Part shown: positions 36,039-46,609 of the stretch, piece by piece
Position numbering within the stretch: position 1 is the first letter of the stretch
Layout: each line of letters opens with the position of its first letter
NCBI RefSeq assembly: GCF_005886105.2
Contig: NZ_PNCO02000001.1
Span: 124,001-188,000 of the forward strand
Length of the DNA: 64,000 nt
Source: Pseudoalteromonas galatheae
Lineage (GTDB): Bacteria > Pseudomonadota > Gammaproteobacteria > Enterobacterales > Alteromonadaceae
Reading direction: 5' to 3'
Made by a program: the position numbers and the translations under genes
The notes under the pieces: generated by a model
What the model was told of the DNA's origin: nothing
The model's database searches: none
Seen by the model: the letters and a program-made list of their open reading frames with translations, nothing else

Positions 36039-37013
36039 ATGACGGTGAACAATTGGCAGCCAAGTGCAACAATAGAGACGCTTAGGCAAAGGGCTGCGAT
36101 TTTAGCGAAGATACGGCACTTTTTTGCTGCTCGTGATGTGATGGAAGTCGATACGCCAAGTCTTTCTCAAACCTCGGTGACTGATCCTCACTTAGATACT
36201 TTCCATACTCGATTTGTTGGCCCAAACCACAGCCAAGGCTTGCCTTTATTTTTACAAACGTCACCCGAGTATGCGATGAAAAGACTACTTGCCGCCGGCA
36301 GTGGTGCGATTTTTCAATTATGTAAAGCTTTTCGTAACGAAGAGTCAGGGCGTCATCACAATCCAGAATTTACGATGTTAGAGTGGTATCGTCCGGGCTT
36401 TGACGAGTTTGACTTAATGGCGGAAATCGATGAGCTGATGCGGATGTTATTGGATTGTCCAGCTAGTGACTCGATGACTTACCAGCAAGCCTTTGAGACA
36501 TACCTTGGGTTTGACCCTTTGAGCGTGTCGCTAGCGGAATTAAAAGCGCATGCCAACAAATACGGTTATGGTGATATTGCAGCCATCGAGAGTAATCCAG
36601 ATACTTTACTGCAGTTGCTATTTTGCATGGAAATTGAGCCTAAAATAGGTCAGCAAAAGCCCTGTTTTGTTTATCATTTTCCTGCATCGCAAGCTGCACT
36701 GGCAAAGCTTAACCCGAAAGACAATCGTGTTGCTGGGCGTTTTGAGCTCTATTATCGCAATATGGAGTTGGCTAACGGATTTAATGAACTGACGGATGCG
36801 GTAGAGCAAAGGGCGCGTTTTGAGCAAGATAACCAACTCAGAGCTGAGATGGGATTGCATCCGGTGCCAGCTGATGAGCGTTTACTGGCTGCACTCGACG
36901 CAGGCGTCCCCGACTGTGCTGGTGTTGCACTTGGTATCGATAGACTAGTCATGCTGGCGTTAAATAAAGCTAGCATCAGCGAAGTACTCACATTTGATGT
37001 TTCGCGGGCTTAA
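36039..37013 (+). CDS. epmA: EF-P--(R)-beta-lysine ligase EpmA
   Basis: EpmA is a class II lysyl-tRNA-synthetase-like enzyme that adenylates (R)-beta-lysine and transfers it to K34 of EF-P. At 324 residues it lacks the N-terminal anticodon-binding domain of LysRS, as expected. Motif 2 [14 protein letters not shown] and motif 3 [11 protein letters not shown] near the end are visible. The stop overlaps the stop of the chemotaxis-receptor gene by four bases, tail to tail. Confidence 0.96.
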   Translation: MTVNNWQPSATIETLRQRAAILAKIRHFFAARDVMEVDTPSLSQTSVTDPHLDTFHTRFVGPNHSQGLPLFLQTSPEYAMKRLLAAGSGAIFQLCKAFRNEESGRHHNPEFTMLEWYRPGFDEFDLMAEIDELMRMLLDCPASDSMTYQQAFETYLGFDPLSVSLAELKAHANKYGYGDIAAIESNPDTLLQLLFCMEIEPKIGQQKPCFVYHFPASQAALAKLNPKDNRVAGRFELYYRNMELANGFNELTDAVEQRARFEQDNQLRAEMGLHPVPADERLLAALDAGVPDCAGVALGIDRLVMLALNKASISEVLTFDVSRA

Positions 37014-38236
37014 CGCCGCGAAACAAAGCGAGTAAGTTCTTTTTGAGTAGTTTCTGTGAGCTTTTGAGCACTTTGGCATTCAGCTAACGCGCCATCAATT
37101 TGTGATTTAGATTGCTGACCCAGTTCGACAATTTGTTGCACTGCTTGGTGAGTATGTTTTTGTGTTTCTTCCAGTTGGTGCACCGCACTAACAATCTCTT
37201 CTAATTGTGCTTGATTGCGCTCAAAGTCATCACTCATCGAAATAAAACCTTTAGAGGTATCGCTAATAGCTTTCTCAGCTGAACTTGAGTGAGAAATCAA
37301 CTGTTCTGATTCTTGATTGGTTTCACCGACCAGCACGTTCATTTGGTTGATAAAATCGCTGATCTGGCGAGTAGCAGCATTGACCTTGACCGACAGCGCA
37401 CGAACTTCATCGGCAACCACTGCAAAGCCACGCCCCGCTTCACCTGCTCGAGCTGCTTCGATTGCTGCATTGAGCGCCAGCAAATTGGTTTGGTCGGAAA
37501 ACTCTTCAACCATTTTTAGAATGTTGCGAATGTTCTCGCTATTTTCTTTCAGGCCTGAAACCGTCGATGAGAAATTACCAAGTAGTGTGGTAATTTGTTT
37601 TACTTCAGCAACGAGCTTAGTTAACGACTGAGATGAGCCGCGAACAAAGTGCAAGCTTTCGGTATTGGCCTGATAAACCTGATCGGTATTGTGCACAATA
37701 CTTTGTAAACTGTGGCTGACCTGATCGGAAGCGGCAATAATCGTGTCACCTTGGCTCAGCTGTTGTTGTCCATATTTGGCTGTACTTTGCATTGAGCTGG
37801 TGATATCGCGGTTGCTTTGTGTTGCTGCAGCGGCGCTTTCGTATGTTTTTTCCAACAGAGCACTAAGGTGGGTAGTAAACGCGTTATACTGCTCGCTTAA
37901 GTCTCTAAACTCGTCATAAGTGAACTGTGGTAGTTTTGCATCTAAGTTACCGTCTTGGCGGTTAACACGTTCCAATGAGTCTTTCATTGCCTGCACTGGC
38001 CGCACAATTAAAAAGCGCATATAAAAGACGGTAAACGCAAAAGCGGCAAGGATCACAATAGTGATCAACCAAAATGCTCCCATATTCGCGCCAGACTGAG
38101 ATAGCTCTGAATACAGCCAAAATAAACTAATTGCTTGAAAGAGAAATAAAAAACCTAAGTTACCAACAATCTTTCGAGTTAAGGTAAAGAAAAATGTCTC
38201 TTCTAAAAAATTATAAATGCGCATATATAAACTCAT
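37010..38236 (-). CDS. Methyl-accepting chemotaxis protein without a periplasmic sensor
   Basis: A 408-residue receptor. Two membrane segments (about 24-44 and 53-75) are separated by only a few residues, so no extracellular ligand domain exists. A HAMP-like region ([10 protein letters not shown], about 80-130) and the coiled-coil signalling domain follow. The highly conserved hairpin tip [25 protein letters not shown] is near 240-265. It would signal through CheA/CheW in response to membrane or cytoplasmic cues. No C-terminal CheR-binding pentapeptide is seen. Confidence 0.92.
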   Translation of the reverse strand: MSLYMRIYNFLEETFFFTLTRKIVGNLGFLFLFQAISLFWLYSELSQSGANMGAFWLITIVILAAFAFTVFYMRFLIVRPVQAMKDSLERVNRQDGNLDAKLPQFTYDEFRDLSEQYNAFTTHLSALLEKTYESAAAATQSNRDITSSMQSTAKYGQQQLSQGDTIIAASDQVSHSLQSIVHNTDQVYQANTESLHFVRGSSQSLTKLVAEVKQITTLLGNFSSTVSGLKENSENIRNILKMVEEFSDQTNLLALNAAIEAARAGEAGRGFAVVADEVRALSVKVNAATRQISDFINQMNVLVGETNQESEQLISHSSSAEKAISDTSKGFISMSDDFERNQAQLEEIVSAVHQLEETQKHTHQAVQQIVELGQQSKSQIDGALAECQSAQKLTETTQKELTRFVSRR

Positions 38237-38317
38237 ATTGGGCTCATCATTGTGCCACTTTATTTGTCTCAGTATAGATGAGCTAAATGGAATAACAATG
38301 CTAAAGCGATCAAGCAG

Positions 38318-39040
38318 TTACTCAGTTGGGGTGGCGTAAGCACCAATGCCCTGTAAATACATTTTGGTTTGGCATGGAAAGTTGGTGAAAATACCATCCA
38401 CCCCGAAATCTAGCATCATATCTATGTCTTGTTGTTTATCGACCGTATAAGCAAATACCTTTAGTCCGCGAGATTTTGCGTCTAGTACATATTCATGATT
38501 AATAAAGTTTTTGTCCATATGGATGCTGTAGGCATGGAGCGATTCGGCAAATTGAGCATAATGAACTGGAATAGAAGCCGTTAACGCGCCAATTCTCACC
38601 CAAGGTAACTTTTGCTTCAGCCACAATAGTTGGTGATGGTCAAAAGAAGAGATGAGTAACTGCTCTCTTGTGATCATCCCCTGTTGAATATGGTCTTCTA
38701 TATAGGTCACAAACTTATCTAAGCCAAAAGTGTGTTTTAGCTCTAAATTGATATCTGTCTGCTTACCTATGGTGGCAAACACCTGTTGTAGCGTTGGAAT
38801 TGACTGCCCTTTACCGGCATCAAGTGTGGCCAAGTAGGCTTGAGTTTGCTCATTGACTCTGCCCACGCCATTGGTCGTTCTGTCCAGCCAAGTGTCATGG
38901 ATAATGGCGTAATCATCCGCGCAACTTTGCACATCCAACTCAATACCATCAACGCCAATATGCAGAGCTGCTTCTATTGCAGCAAGTGTATTTTCTGGAT
39001 AGCTGCCACTGGCTCCACGATGCGCTAAGACTTGAATCAT
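38318..39040 (-). CDS. Glycerophosphodiester phosphodiesterase, cytoplasmic type
   Basis: A 240-residue GDPD-family enzyme that hydrolyses glycerophosphodiesters to sn-glycerol-3-phosphate and an alcohol. The catalytic motif H-R-G-A-S-G-S-Y-P-E-N-T near 7-18, G-V-D-G-I-E-L-D-V-Q with metal-binding acids near 32-41, and I-I-H-D-x-x-L-D-R-T-T-N near 49 are conserved. There is no signal peptide, so it is cytoplasmic like UgpQ. The ATG at 39040 overlaps the permease stop in ATGA, so the pair is coupled; the longer frame to 39064 is unlikely. Confidence 0.92.
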   Translation of the reverse strand: MIQVLAHRGASGSYPENTLAAIEAALHIGVDGIELDVQSCADDYAIIHDTWLDRTTNGVGRVNEQTQAYLATLDAGKGQSIPTLQQVFATIGKQTDINLELKHTFGLDKFVTYIEDHIQQGMITREQLLISSFDHHQLLWLKQKLPWVRIGALTASIPVHYAQFAESLHAYSIHMDKNFINHEYVLDAKSRGLKVFAYTVDKQQDIDMMLDFGVDGIFTNFPCQTKMYLQGIGAYATPTE

Positions 39041-39900
39041 GCTTTTTTCCTTGTAATAGACCAAGTTTCAAAACAGGCTGCACTAACTACCAACAACCCG
39101 CCTAGTAATGTTGTAAGTGTCAACGTCTCGTGTAACAGAATATAAGCTAATAGTGTTCCATACAATGGCTGTAAACAAGAAATTAATCCTGCAGTGGTGG
39201 CAGATAAATAACGTAGACTGGAGGCAAACAAGGCGTGTGGAATTGCCGTAAATATTGCTCCTGCAAGTAAGATTAACCAGAGGTTTTCTGTGGAAACTTG
39301 CTGAATTGGCACTTCCACAAATGCTAACAGCATGAGGCATGCAACAAGCGTTTGGTAAAGCATTGTGTGTGGGCCGCTATAGTGAGAAAAGAAGCGCTTT
39401 TGGAGCAAGTTTCGCAGCGCAAAGAACGCGCCCGAGAATACGCCCGTAATAATCCCCAAGGTAACTTGGTTGCCAAGGTTCGCTTCTGGTACTAACAGAT
39501 AGATACCAAATAACACTGCACTCGCACTGATAAAGTCCTTTATTTGCACGCGGCTGCGAGTGAAGAGCGGCTCTAAAAAAACGGTGATCACTGGGTAGGT
39601 GAAAAAGGCAATGATCCCAACCGCAATACCCGCCATTTGCATGCCTGCAAAGTAAGTCACCCAATGGAGGCCCACGATGACACCAAGAACTAAAGCCGTT
39701 AGATAATCTTTTTTGTGTATTAATTTTATCGGTTGCCGTTGTATTTTGAGTAAAAGTAGCAGCACAACAAAGGCTACGGCGGTACGGTAAACGGTGATAT
39801 CCAGTGCTGAGAGTGAAATTAATTTTGAAAATAATGCTGTTCCACCAAATAATAAAACGGCACTATGGAGCGAGAGCAAAGCGGATTGTTGTGGGCGCAT
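39037..39900 (-). CDS. EamA/DMT-family permease
   Basis: A 287-residue inner-membrane protein with ten hydrophobic segments arranged as two EamA repeats, the drug/metabolite transporter fold. The first repeat covers about 8-138 and the second about 148-280. Family members export amino acids, nucleobases or other metabolites; the substrate is not visible. It overlaps the phosphodiesterase gene by four bases. Confidence 0.9.
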   Translation of the reverse strand: MRPQQSALLSLHSAVLLFGGTALFSKLISLSALDITVYRTAVAFVVLLLLLKIQRQPIKLIHKKDYLTALVLGVIVGLHWVTYFAGMQMAGIAVGIIAFFTYPVITVFLEPLFTRSRVQIKDFISASAVLFGIYLLVPEANLGNQVTLGIITGVFSGAFFALRNLLQKRFFSHYSGPHTMLYQTLVACLMLLAFVEVPIQQVSTENLWLILLAGAIFTAIPHALFASSLRYLSATTAGLISCLQPLYGTLLAYILLHETLTLTTLLGGLLVVSAACFETWSITRKKA

Positions 39901-40032
39901 ATCGAATATTAGATCTGTTTTTTAGCAGTCTATCATTTAATCGCTTTGAGATGACAAGATTGTTGACACTTGTCACTCAACATTCTGCGCTTAAACGTAA
40001 ATAATAATAAAAAGAGTGAATCAGAGAAGCTT

Positions 40033-41127
40033 GTGTCCATAACCACAGAATTTACCCTAGTTGAGAAACGGCGCTCATTTTGGAATGCCGGACCCCTTAT
40101 ATTTTCAACCTTTTATTTTTTCCCATTGATATTTAATTGGACGCAATTGAGCGCAGTTAATATTGCGTTGCAAGTTGTTGTGTACCTTAGTTTTGTCCTG
40201 CTCTATTGGCAGAGTATTACAAAAACGGGCAATGCGTTGGTGATGAATTTAGTGCTGATGGCAGGGCTTTGTGTTGCAGGTAGTTGGGTGACGACCGGGA
40301 CGAGTTCATTATTTGGCTTTATTGCTTTTTTTTGCGGTTTTAATTTGCTCCCTCGCTATAAAGTCATTGCGATGTTTATCATTGTCGTTCTGGTGTTACT
40401 GACTGCCAAATATGTTGCCACACAGCAAACGGTTTACTTTTTGATGCCTGCCTTATGTGTGGCATGCGGACTCTTTATTTTTGGTTGGATGTCTCACCGA
40501 GAACGGGTTCACCGTGAGTTACAGCGTCAAAGCGAAGAGGAAATTAAACGTTTGGGGGCCGTCGCTGAGCGAGAGCGTATTGCGCGCGACCTACATGATT
40601 TACTCGGCCATTCGCTTAGCTCAATAGCGTTGAAAGCAGAGTTGGCGAGCAAATTTGCCGCTGCAAATGCACTAGAGCAAGCGCAATCAGAAGCGCAGCA
40701 GGTTGCAGACTTAGCGAGAGAAGCACTAAGCGAAGTGCGCCAAGCGGTCACCGGCTACCATCAGCTAGCGCTTGATGCTCAGCTGCACATTTTGGCATCG
40801 AGGCTAAAAGATAAGGGCATTGCAGTAACGCTTGAATTGCAGGCGGTCACTTTAGATAAAGTAAGCGAAGCCTGCTTGTGCTTTTTTGCTAAAGAAGTAT
40901 GCACTAATATTATTCGCCACAGCGACGCCGATAAGGTTAGTTTCACACTAAGGCAAACTGATAGTAATGTCTTTGTGGAAATTAAAGATAATGGCTCTAT
41001 AAAGTCCATAAAAGAAGGGAATGGCTTAGTGGGTATTCGTACCCGATTGAAAGAATGCGGTGGTCAGTTATTGTATAGCACGGAACAAGGCGGATATTTT
41101 AAGGCGGTAATAGGGGATAACGTATGA
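40033..41127 (+). CDS. DesK-like membrane histidine kinase
   Basis: A 364-residue sensor kinase. About six hydrophobic segments occupy residues 15-150 with little extracellular material. The HisKA_3-type dimerisation motif with the phosphorylated His is E-R-I-A-R-D-L-H-D-L-L-G-H, and a C-terminal ATPase domain ends N-G-L-V-G-I-R-T-R-L-K-E-C-G-G. DesK-type kinases sense membrane fluidity or heat/cold; here the signal is unknown. The GTG at 40033 is my preferred start; the frame is open back to 39970, where only a TTG is found. The stop overlaps the next gene in ATGA. Confidence 0.88.
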   Translation: MSITTEFTLVEKRRSFWNAGPLIFSTFYFFPLIFNWTQLSAVNIALQVVVYLSFVLLYWQSITKTGNALVMNLVLMAGLCVAGSWVTTGTSSLFGFIAFFCGFNLLPRYKVIAMFIIVVLVLLTAKYVATQQTVYFLMPALCVACGLFIFGWMSHRERVHRELQRQSEEEIKRLGAVAERERIARDLHDLLGHSLSSIALKAELASKFAAANALEQAQSEAQQVADLAREALSEVRQAVTGYHQLALDAQLHILASRLKDKGIAVTLELQAVTLDKVSEACLCFFAKEVCTNIIRHSDADKVSFTLRQTDSNVFVEIKDNGSIKSIKEGNGLVGIRTRLKECGGQLLYSTEQGGYFKAVIGDNV

Positions 41128-41726
41128 TCAGAGTGTTTATTGTTGAAGATCAAGCATTAGTTAGGGGAGCAATAGCAGCATTACTAAATCTAGATAGAGA
41201 CATTGAAGTGGTAGGTGAAGCTGAGAATGGTGAAATTGCAAAAGCAGAGTTAGCTAAGTTAACGCCTGATATCGTGCTAACGGATATTGAAATGCCACAA
41301 GTTACTGGTCTTGAGCTTGCTCAGCACTTACAACAAAAAATGCCAGACACAAAAGTGGTTATCATGACGACCTTTTCTAAGGCGGGCTATATTCGTCGTG
41401 CGATCGCCTTAGGAGTAAATGGCTTTGTATTAAAAGAAGCCCCAAGTGAGTACTTGCTATCAACGCTGAAAAAGGTAATGAAAGGACAAAAGGTCATTGA
41501 CCCTGAGCTTGCTTTATATGCGCTTGAAGACGCAGACCCACTTACTGATAAAGAGCGTAAGGCGCTACGTTTGGCGAGCGAAGGGTTGAAAACAGCCGAA
41601 ATTGCAGGGCGGCTATTTTTGAGTGAGGGTACGGTAAGGAACTATTTATCCGACGCCATCGCGAAATTACATGCGACAAATCGAGTAGATGCAGCTAGGA
41701 TTGCTAAGCAAAAAGGATGGCTGTAA
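41124..41726 (+). CDS. DesR-like NarL-family response regulator
   Basis: A 200-residue regulator with a receiver domain (V-F-I-V-E-D-Q, phospho-Asp in I-V-L-T-D-I-E-M-P about residue 54, Lys near 104) and a LuxR-type helix-turn-helix (L-T-D-K-E-R-K-A-L-R-L-A-S-E-G, about 137-198). The C-terminal K-Q-K-G-W-L is typical of DesR regulators. The ATG overlaps the kinase stop, so they form a two-gene unit. Target genes cannot be read here. Confidence 0.93.
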   Translation: MIRVFIVEDQALVRGAIAALLNLDRDIEVVGEAENGEIAKAELAKLTPDIVLTDIEMPQVTGLELAQHLQQKMPDTKVVIMTTFSKAGYIRRAIALGVNGFVLKEAPSEYLLSTLKKVMKGQKVIDPELALYALEDADPLTDKERKALRLASEGLKTAEIAGRLFLSEGTVRNYLSDAIAKLHATNRVDAARIAKQKGWL

Positions 41727-41828
41727 CCAACTGTAATAGCTTATATTTACTTAGTACTTCAAAATGATCGGACGCAGTAATATACTGCGCTATTCCAAAA
41801 GTAATGATAATGTATTATTTTGAGTGTG

Positions 41829-44018
41829 ATGATGGATCCAAAAGTGCTTATTCAAGTTACCGCAATAACGACTGTGATTTGCTCAGTCTTTATGGCAGTG
41901 AATTGGTGTATTAATAAAGCTCTTCCCGGTACGCGAGATTGGCTTATTTTCATTGTGCTCACTGCAATTGGCTGTGGTTTATTAGCTGCATATTCACTTC
42001 CCATTACGGTCTCTATTTTTATTCCAAACCTTACCATTGCATTTGGGCTTTTTTATCTGGCTCGTGGTGTTGACGCGTTTTTTAGTGTGAAAAGCAGTTA
42101 TATGCCCTGGTATATACTAGCCACACTAGGCATTCCAAGTTTTACTTACTTTTTGTACGTAGATTTTAATTTTATAGCTCGCGTTGCGATTAACTATTTA
42201 GTTTGGGCGATGGCGATGATTTACTGTCTACGGGCATTAAATAAAGGCCAAAAATTATTATCGAAGGAATTTAATGTGGCACATTGGGCGTTTGGCCTAT
42301 CGTGCTTGAGCTTACTGGCGGTATTTACTTTTAGAGTGGTCATGCTTGGTGGCTATTCAGTGACAGATAGTCTTGTTTCAGCAAATTGGGTTAACCAGTT
42401 CTTTGCTGTTACTGTTAGTACGATGCCACTGCTGCTGTGTTTCTCTTTATGCTTACTATGTAGTGGTCGACGTGAAAAAGAACTATACCTATTAAAAACT
42501 GCTGCTGAGCACTCAGCACAAGTCAAGGGACAATTTTTAACGTTATTAAGTCACGAATTAAGAACACCACTAAATGCCATTGTGGGTCATGCTGAATCGC
42601 TGAAAAAAGTACCGCGAGAGCCAAATCGTCATGCTGAATTATGCGATGTTATCGTCCATGCTGCGATGTCGATGTCAGATTTAGCTAATCAGGTATTGCT
42701 GCAAGCAAAAGGGGAGTATGCTGCGCAAAATCGCGTACCTGTTTCGCTTTATAGTCTCTCGCAAGAGTTAATCCGCCTCTTACAGCCGCTGGCGTTGGCT
42801 AAAGGATTGAACTTAAGGGTGGAGGTTAAAGGTCTGTATCCGCAAGATGTACATGTTATTGAGCAAGATACACTGTCTTTAGTACTCAGAAATCTGCTTT
42901 CGAACGCGATTAAGTATACAGATAAAGGTGTCATTACACTGATCCTAGAAGGAACAAGTCGTGATGAGGATAAGCAAACAATTCGCTTTGCTATCAAAGA
43001 TACAGGTAAAGGGCTGACTGAAGGACAAATGGAAAAGATCTTCGAACCTTTTGTGACGTTAAACAATGAGCAATCCATCTCGCAAAGTGCTGGGTTTGGG
43101 TTGGCATTATGCAAGCAGCTATTGCAAGGGCTAGATTCTGAACTTAACGTCGACAGCAAGCTTGGTACCGGCACTGTGTTTAGCTTTGAGCTAGATTGTC
43201 AGTGTAGTGATTCACCGTTACAGAGCACAGAGTTTAATACAGAGAAGCTGGCGCTCAATGTGCTTGTTGTTGAAGATAACGCCATGAATATTGATGTGAT
43301 CAGTACCTATTTAAACGATATGGTGAGTGAGTTCTCTATTGCTAAGTGCTTAGCAGAAGCCGAAGTTGCGCTATTAGAACATAATTTCGATATTGTTCTG
43401 CTGGATATGCGCTTACCTGATGGTAATGGCCTTGAGTGGTTTAAAGAGGGATTCAACGAAATTGGTTTTACCTCAAGCGTAAAGGTTGTAGCGTTAACGG
43501 GTGATGGCGATCCTGAATTGAAAAGACGATGCCTCCGGGCTGGCATGCAGGACTGCTTAACTAAGCCGGTCTTGCCGAGCCGTTTATATGCATCACTTGA
43601 ATGTGCGACTGTAAAAACAACATCGCGTTTAGAATGTAAAACGTTAATTGATCAGTCAAGATTTATGGACCTTGCGAACCGGGAAAGCTCAGGTGTGTTG
43701 GCAACGAAGTTAATGTATTTAGCAGACAGGTTTGAATATGAGATTGCGCAAATTAAAGGACTCACAGAGTTAAATGTAACAGATTTAGCCATTGATAAAC
43801 TAGCCTACATTGAAAACGAAGCGCTGGAGCTTGGCATGGTGAATTTTGCAGAGCTTGTTCAAGCAGCAACAGTACAGCTGAGTTACTCTGAAGAGCAAGT
43901 CGATTGGGACGCACTTGCGCTGCTTGCTAGACGCTCGGTTGAGCGTTTATTAGAGCTTCACGCTCAAATTTCAACATTGGAGTCAGTATCAAATCCAGTG
44001 GTTAATCTATCTGCATAA
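41829..44018 (+). CDS. Hybrid sensor histidine kinase/response regulator
   Basis: A protein of about 729 residues. The first 215 residues hold seven or so hydrophobic segments. A HisKA domain with phosphorylated His in L-S-H-E-L-R-T-P-L-N-A-I-V-G-H near 240, an ATPase domain (N-A-I-K-Y; D-T-G-K-G-L; G-F-G-L-A-L) to about 460, and a receiver domain (V-V-E-D-N-A-M-N; D-M-R-L-P-D-G-N-G; T-G-D-G; L-T-K-P-V) to about 595 follow. The last 130 residues have no recognised domain and may be an Hpt-like helical part. I take ATG at 41829; TTG 41820 and GTG 41826 are also in frame. No dedicated partner lies beside it. Confidence 0.92.
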   Translation: MMDPKVLIQVTAITTVICSVFMAVNWCINKALPGTRDWLIFIVLTAIGCGLLAAYSLPITVSIFIPNLTIAFGLFYLARGVDAFFSVKSSYMPWYILATLGIPSFTYFLYVDFNFIARVAINYLVWAMAMIYCLRALNKGQKLLSKEFNVAHWAFGLSCLSLLAVFTFRVVMLGGYSVTDSLVSANWVNQFFAVTVSTMPLLLCFSLCLLCSGRREKELYLLKTAAEHSAQVKGQFLTLLSHELRTPLNAIVGHAESLKKVPREPNRHAELCDVIVHAAMSMSDLANQVLLQAKGEYAAQNRVPVSLYSLSQELIRLLQPLALAKGLNLRVEVKGLYPQDVHVIEQDTLSLVLRNLLSNAIKYTDKGVITLILEGTSRDEDKQTIRFAIKDTGKGLTEGQMEKIFEPFVTLNNEQSISQSAGFGLALCKQLLQGLDSELNVDSKLGTGTVFSFELDCQCSDSPLQSTEFNTEKLALNVLVVEDNAMNIDVISTYLNDMVSEFSIAKCLAEAEVALLEHNFDIVLLDMRLPDGNGLEWFKEGFNEIGFTSSVKVVALTGDGDPELKRRCLRAGMQDCLTKPVLPSRLYASLECATVKTTSRLECKTLIDQSRFMDLANRESSGVLATKLMYLADRFEYEIAQIKGLTELNVTDLAIDKLAYIENEALELGMVNFAELVQAATVQLSYSEEQVDWDALALLARRSVERLLELHAQISTLESVSNPVVNLSA

Positions 44019-44097
44019 AAAGATTCATCGATCTTGGCCTAGGTCATTAGGCTATTTTGGGTTAAAATAACAGCATAGCTTATTTAACAAGACAGTA

Positions 44098-46587
44098 ATG
44101 CCAAAACAGGATCCCTATCTCGATAGAGAACAGCAAAAATACGACAATCCAGTACCTAGTCGCGAATTTATCTTAGAACACATTAAAAGCGCGGCCAAAC
44201 CACCTTCTTTCTCTCAATTGTGTAACGATTTAAAAGTGCAAGACGAAGAACGTCAAATTGCGCTTAAACGCCGCTTGCGCGCAATGGAGCGAGACGGTCA
44301 ACTGCACTTCAATAAATTTAAGTGTTACACCATTCCAAGTGAAGATGGTCTAGTCAAAGGCCGCGTTGTTGGACACCGTGACGGCTTTGGCTTTTTAGAA
44401 GTCGAAGGCGAACCCAAAGATTGGTTTATCACTAAATATCAAATGGAGCGCGTGCTACATGGCGATTGGGTGTTAGCAAAGGCTGGCAGCCGAGGCTCAG
44501 GTGGTAAGGTGGAAGCGCGCATTGTGCGGGTACTTGAAAAAGAGCGTGCGCCAGTCGTCGGTCGTTATTTTGTTGAGTTTGGCATGGCAGTCGTGGTGCC
44601 AGAAGATCCTCGCATTACTCAAGATATCATCATCGTACCTGGCCAAGAAAATGGTGCTCGCCATAATCAAATGGTGCAGGTAGAGATCACTCAAAGCCCT
44701 AGCAAACAAATGAATGCAATGGGTAAAGTACTTGAGGTGCTCGGCGATCATATGGCACCGGGTATGGAAATTGAGGTGGCACTTCGCAATCATGACATTC
44801 CTCATGAGTGGCCAAGTGAAGTAGAAGCACAAGTTGCAAATCTTGGTGAGTTTGTTGAAGAGTCTGCCAAACAAGGCCGCGTTGACCTGCGTGATTTACC
44901 GTTAGTGACCATAGATGGTGAAGACGCCCGTGACTTTGATGACGCCGTGTATTGTGAGCGTAAAAAGTCAGGTGGTTGGCGTTTATGGGTTGCTATTGCA
45001 GATGTGTCTCATTATGTAGGCAAAGGCACTGCGCTTGACAAAGAAGCGATTGAACGTGGTAACTCGGTGTACTTCCCTGAACAAGTTGTGCCAATGCTGC
45101 CTAAAGTGCTATCGAACGGTTTATGCTCATTGAATCCTAAGGTAGATCGCTTGTGTATGGTTGCGGAAATGACCGTGTCCGAAGCGGGTCGTTTGTCTGG
45201 CTACCGTTTTTACGAAGCCGTGATGAACTCTCACGCTCGTCTTACTTACACCAAAGTCCATGCGATTTTACAAGGTGACGAAAAGCTCAGAGCCGATTAT
45301 CAGCCTCTTGTGCCTCATCTTAGTGAGCTCCATAACATGTATATGGCGCTGAAGGCTGCAAGGCAGGAGCGTGGCGCGATTGAGTTTGAAACTTTAGAAA
45401 CGCGCTTTGTATTTAATGCCCATCGGAAGATTGACTCTATTGTGCCTGTGGTTCGTAACGACGCTCACAAGCTGATTGAAGAGTGTATGATCTTGGCGAA
45501 CGTGTCAGCAGCAAAATTATTGGAAAAACACGAAGCCCATAGCTTGTACCGTGTTCATGATGAGCCAGATCCTGAAAGGTTGAGCCAATTTAGACAATTC
45601 TTGCAAGACTTGGGTATCGAAAGCCAACTGCCCAATGACCCTTCGCCTGAGGAGTTGACGCAAGCGATCGAGTCACTGGGTGACCGCCCTGAAAAAGAAT
45701 TGATCCAAACCATGCTACTGCGCTCAATGAAGCAAGCGGTATATCAGCCAGAAAATATTGGCCACTTTGGTTTGGCCTTAAAAGCGTATGCACACTTTAC
45801 CTCACCAATTCGCCGCTATCCGGATCTGGTGGTACACCGTGCTATCAAAGGTATTTTGCAACAACAGCAACAGCCAGTGAATGGCGCTTACATCTACAAT
45901 GAAGATGAAGTAAAACAACTGGGTGAGCAGTGCTCAATGACAGAGCGCCGCGCTGATGACGCCACTCGTGAAGTTGCTGATTGGCTTAAATGTGAATTTA
46001 TGCAAGATCATGTTGGCGATGAATTTACCGGTGTGATCTCATCGGTCACCAACTTTGGATTATTTGTGAGGTTGGACGACCTGCAGATTGACGGGATGAT
46101 CCATGTTAGCAATTTAGGGCATGAGTACTTCCACTTTGATGGTGCAAAGCAATGTTTGATTGTCGAGCATAGTCGTACGGTGTTTAGACTCGGCGATAAA
46201 CTTACCGTTGTGGTTGCTTCAGTTAGCTTGGACGATCGCCGCATCAACTTAGCTTTGGCTGAAGAAGGTCTTTCAGATCGCTATTCAAGGCGTCGAAAAT
46301 CGCCGAAAAGCACAGCAAGTAGTGTTCGTGAGCAGCTAAAAACGGGTAAAATCCCAGGAGCTAAGCGCCGTGACGGTGAAACGTCTGGTCGCGATAAAGA
46401 TAATAAAGGCGATGACAAAGCCAAAAAGCGCAAAAGAACGACCCCTAAAGGGGAGCTCAAACAGGCGAAAAAGGCAGGCACGCTGAAGTCGAAGAAGAAA
46501 TCGGCGAGTAAAAAAGCCAAAGCGGCAAAGGGCAAAGCAAAACGCCCAGGTAAAAATGAAAGAAATCGCAGCAAAAAAGCGCAATAG
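44098..46587 (+). CDS. rnr: Ribonuclease R
   Basis: RNase R is a 3'-5' exoribonuclease that degrades structured RNA and acts with tmRNA. The 829-residue sequence has the winged-helix start, cold-shock domains, the RNB catalytic domain with the metal-binding acids D-G-E-D-A-R-D-F-D-D-A-V near 272-283, and T-S-P-I-R-R-Y-P-D-L-V-V-H near 565. An S1 domain runs from G-V-I-S-S-V-T-N-F-G-L-F-V. The last 110 residues are Lys-rich and disordered, a typical RNase R tail. It precedes rlmB by 22 bases, the usual operon. Confidence 0.98.
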   Translation: MPKQDPYLDREQQKYDNPVPSREFILEHIKSAAKPPSFSQLCNDLKVQDEERQIALKRRLRAMERDGQLHFNKFKCYTIPSEDGLVKGRVVGHRDGFGFLEVEGEPKDWFITKYQMERVLHGDWVLAKAGSRGSGGKVEARIVRVLEKERAPVVGRYFVEFGMAVVVPEDPRITQDIIIVPGQENGARHNQMVQVEITQSPSKQMNAMGKVLEVLGDHMAPGMEIEVALRNHDIPHEWPSEVEAQVANLGEFVEESAKQGRVDLRDLPLVTIDGEDARDFDDAVYCERKKSGGWRLWVAIADVSHYVGKGTALDKEAIERGNSVYFPEQVVPMLPKVLSNGLCSLNPKVDRLCMVAEMTVSEAGRLSGYRFYEAVMNSHARLTYTKVHAILQGDEKLRADYQPLVPHLSELHNMYMALKAARQERGAIEFETLETRFVFNAHRKIDSIVPVVRNDAHKLIEECMILANVSAAKLLEKHEAHSLYRVHDEPDPERLSQFRQFLQDLGIESQLPNDPSPEELTQAIESLGDRPEKELIQTMLLRSMKQAVYQPENIGHFGLALKAYAHFTSPIRRYPDLVVHRAIKGILQQQQQPVNGAYIYNEDEVKQLGEQCSMTERRADDATREVADWLKCEFMQDHVGDEFTGVISSVTNFGLFVRLDDLQIDGMIHVSNLGHEYFHFDGAKQCLIVEHSRTVFRLGDKLTVVVASVSLDDRRINLALAEEGLSDRYSRRRKSPKSTASSVREQLKTGKIPGAKRRDGETSGRDKDNKGDDKAKKRKRTTPKGELKQAKKAGTLKSKKKSASKKAKAAKGKAKRPGKNERNRSKKAQ

Positions 46588-46609
46588 ATTATAAAGCGGG
46601 AGCTTTAAC

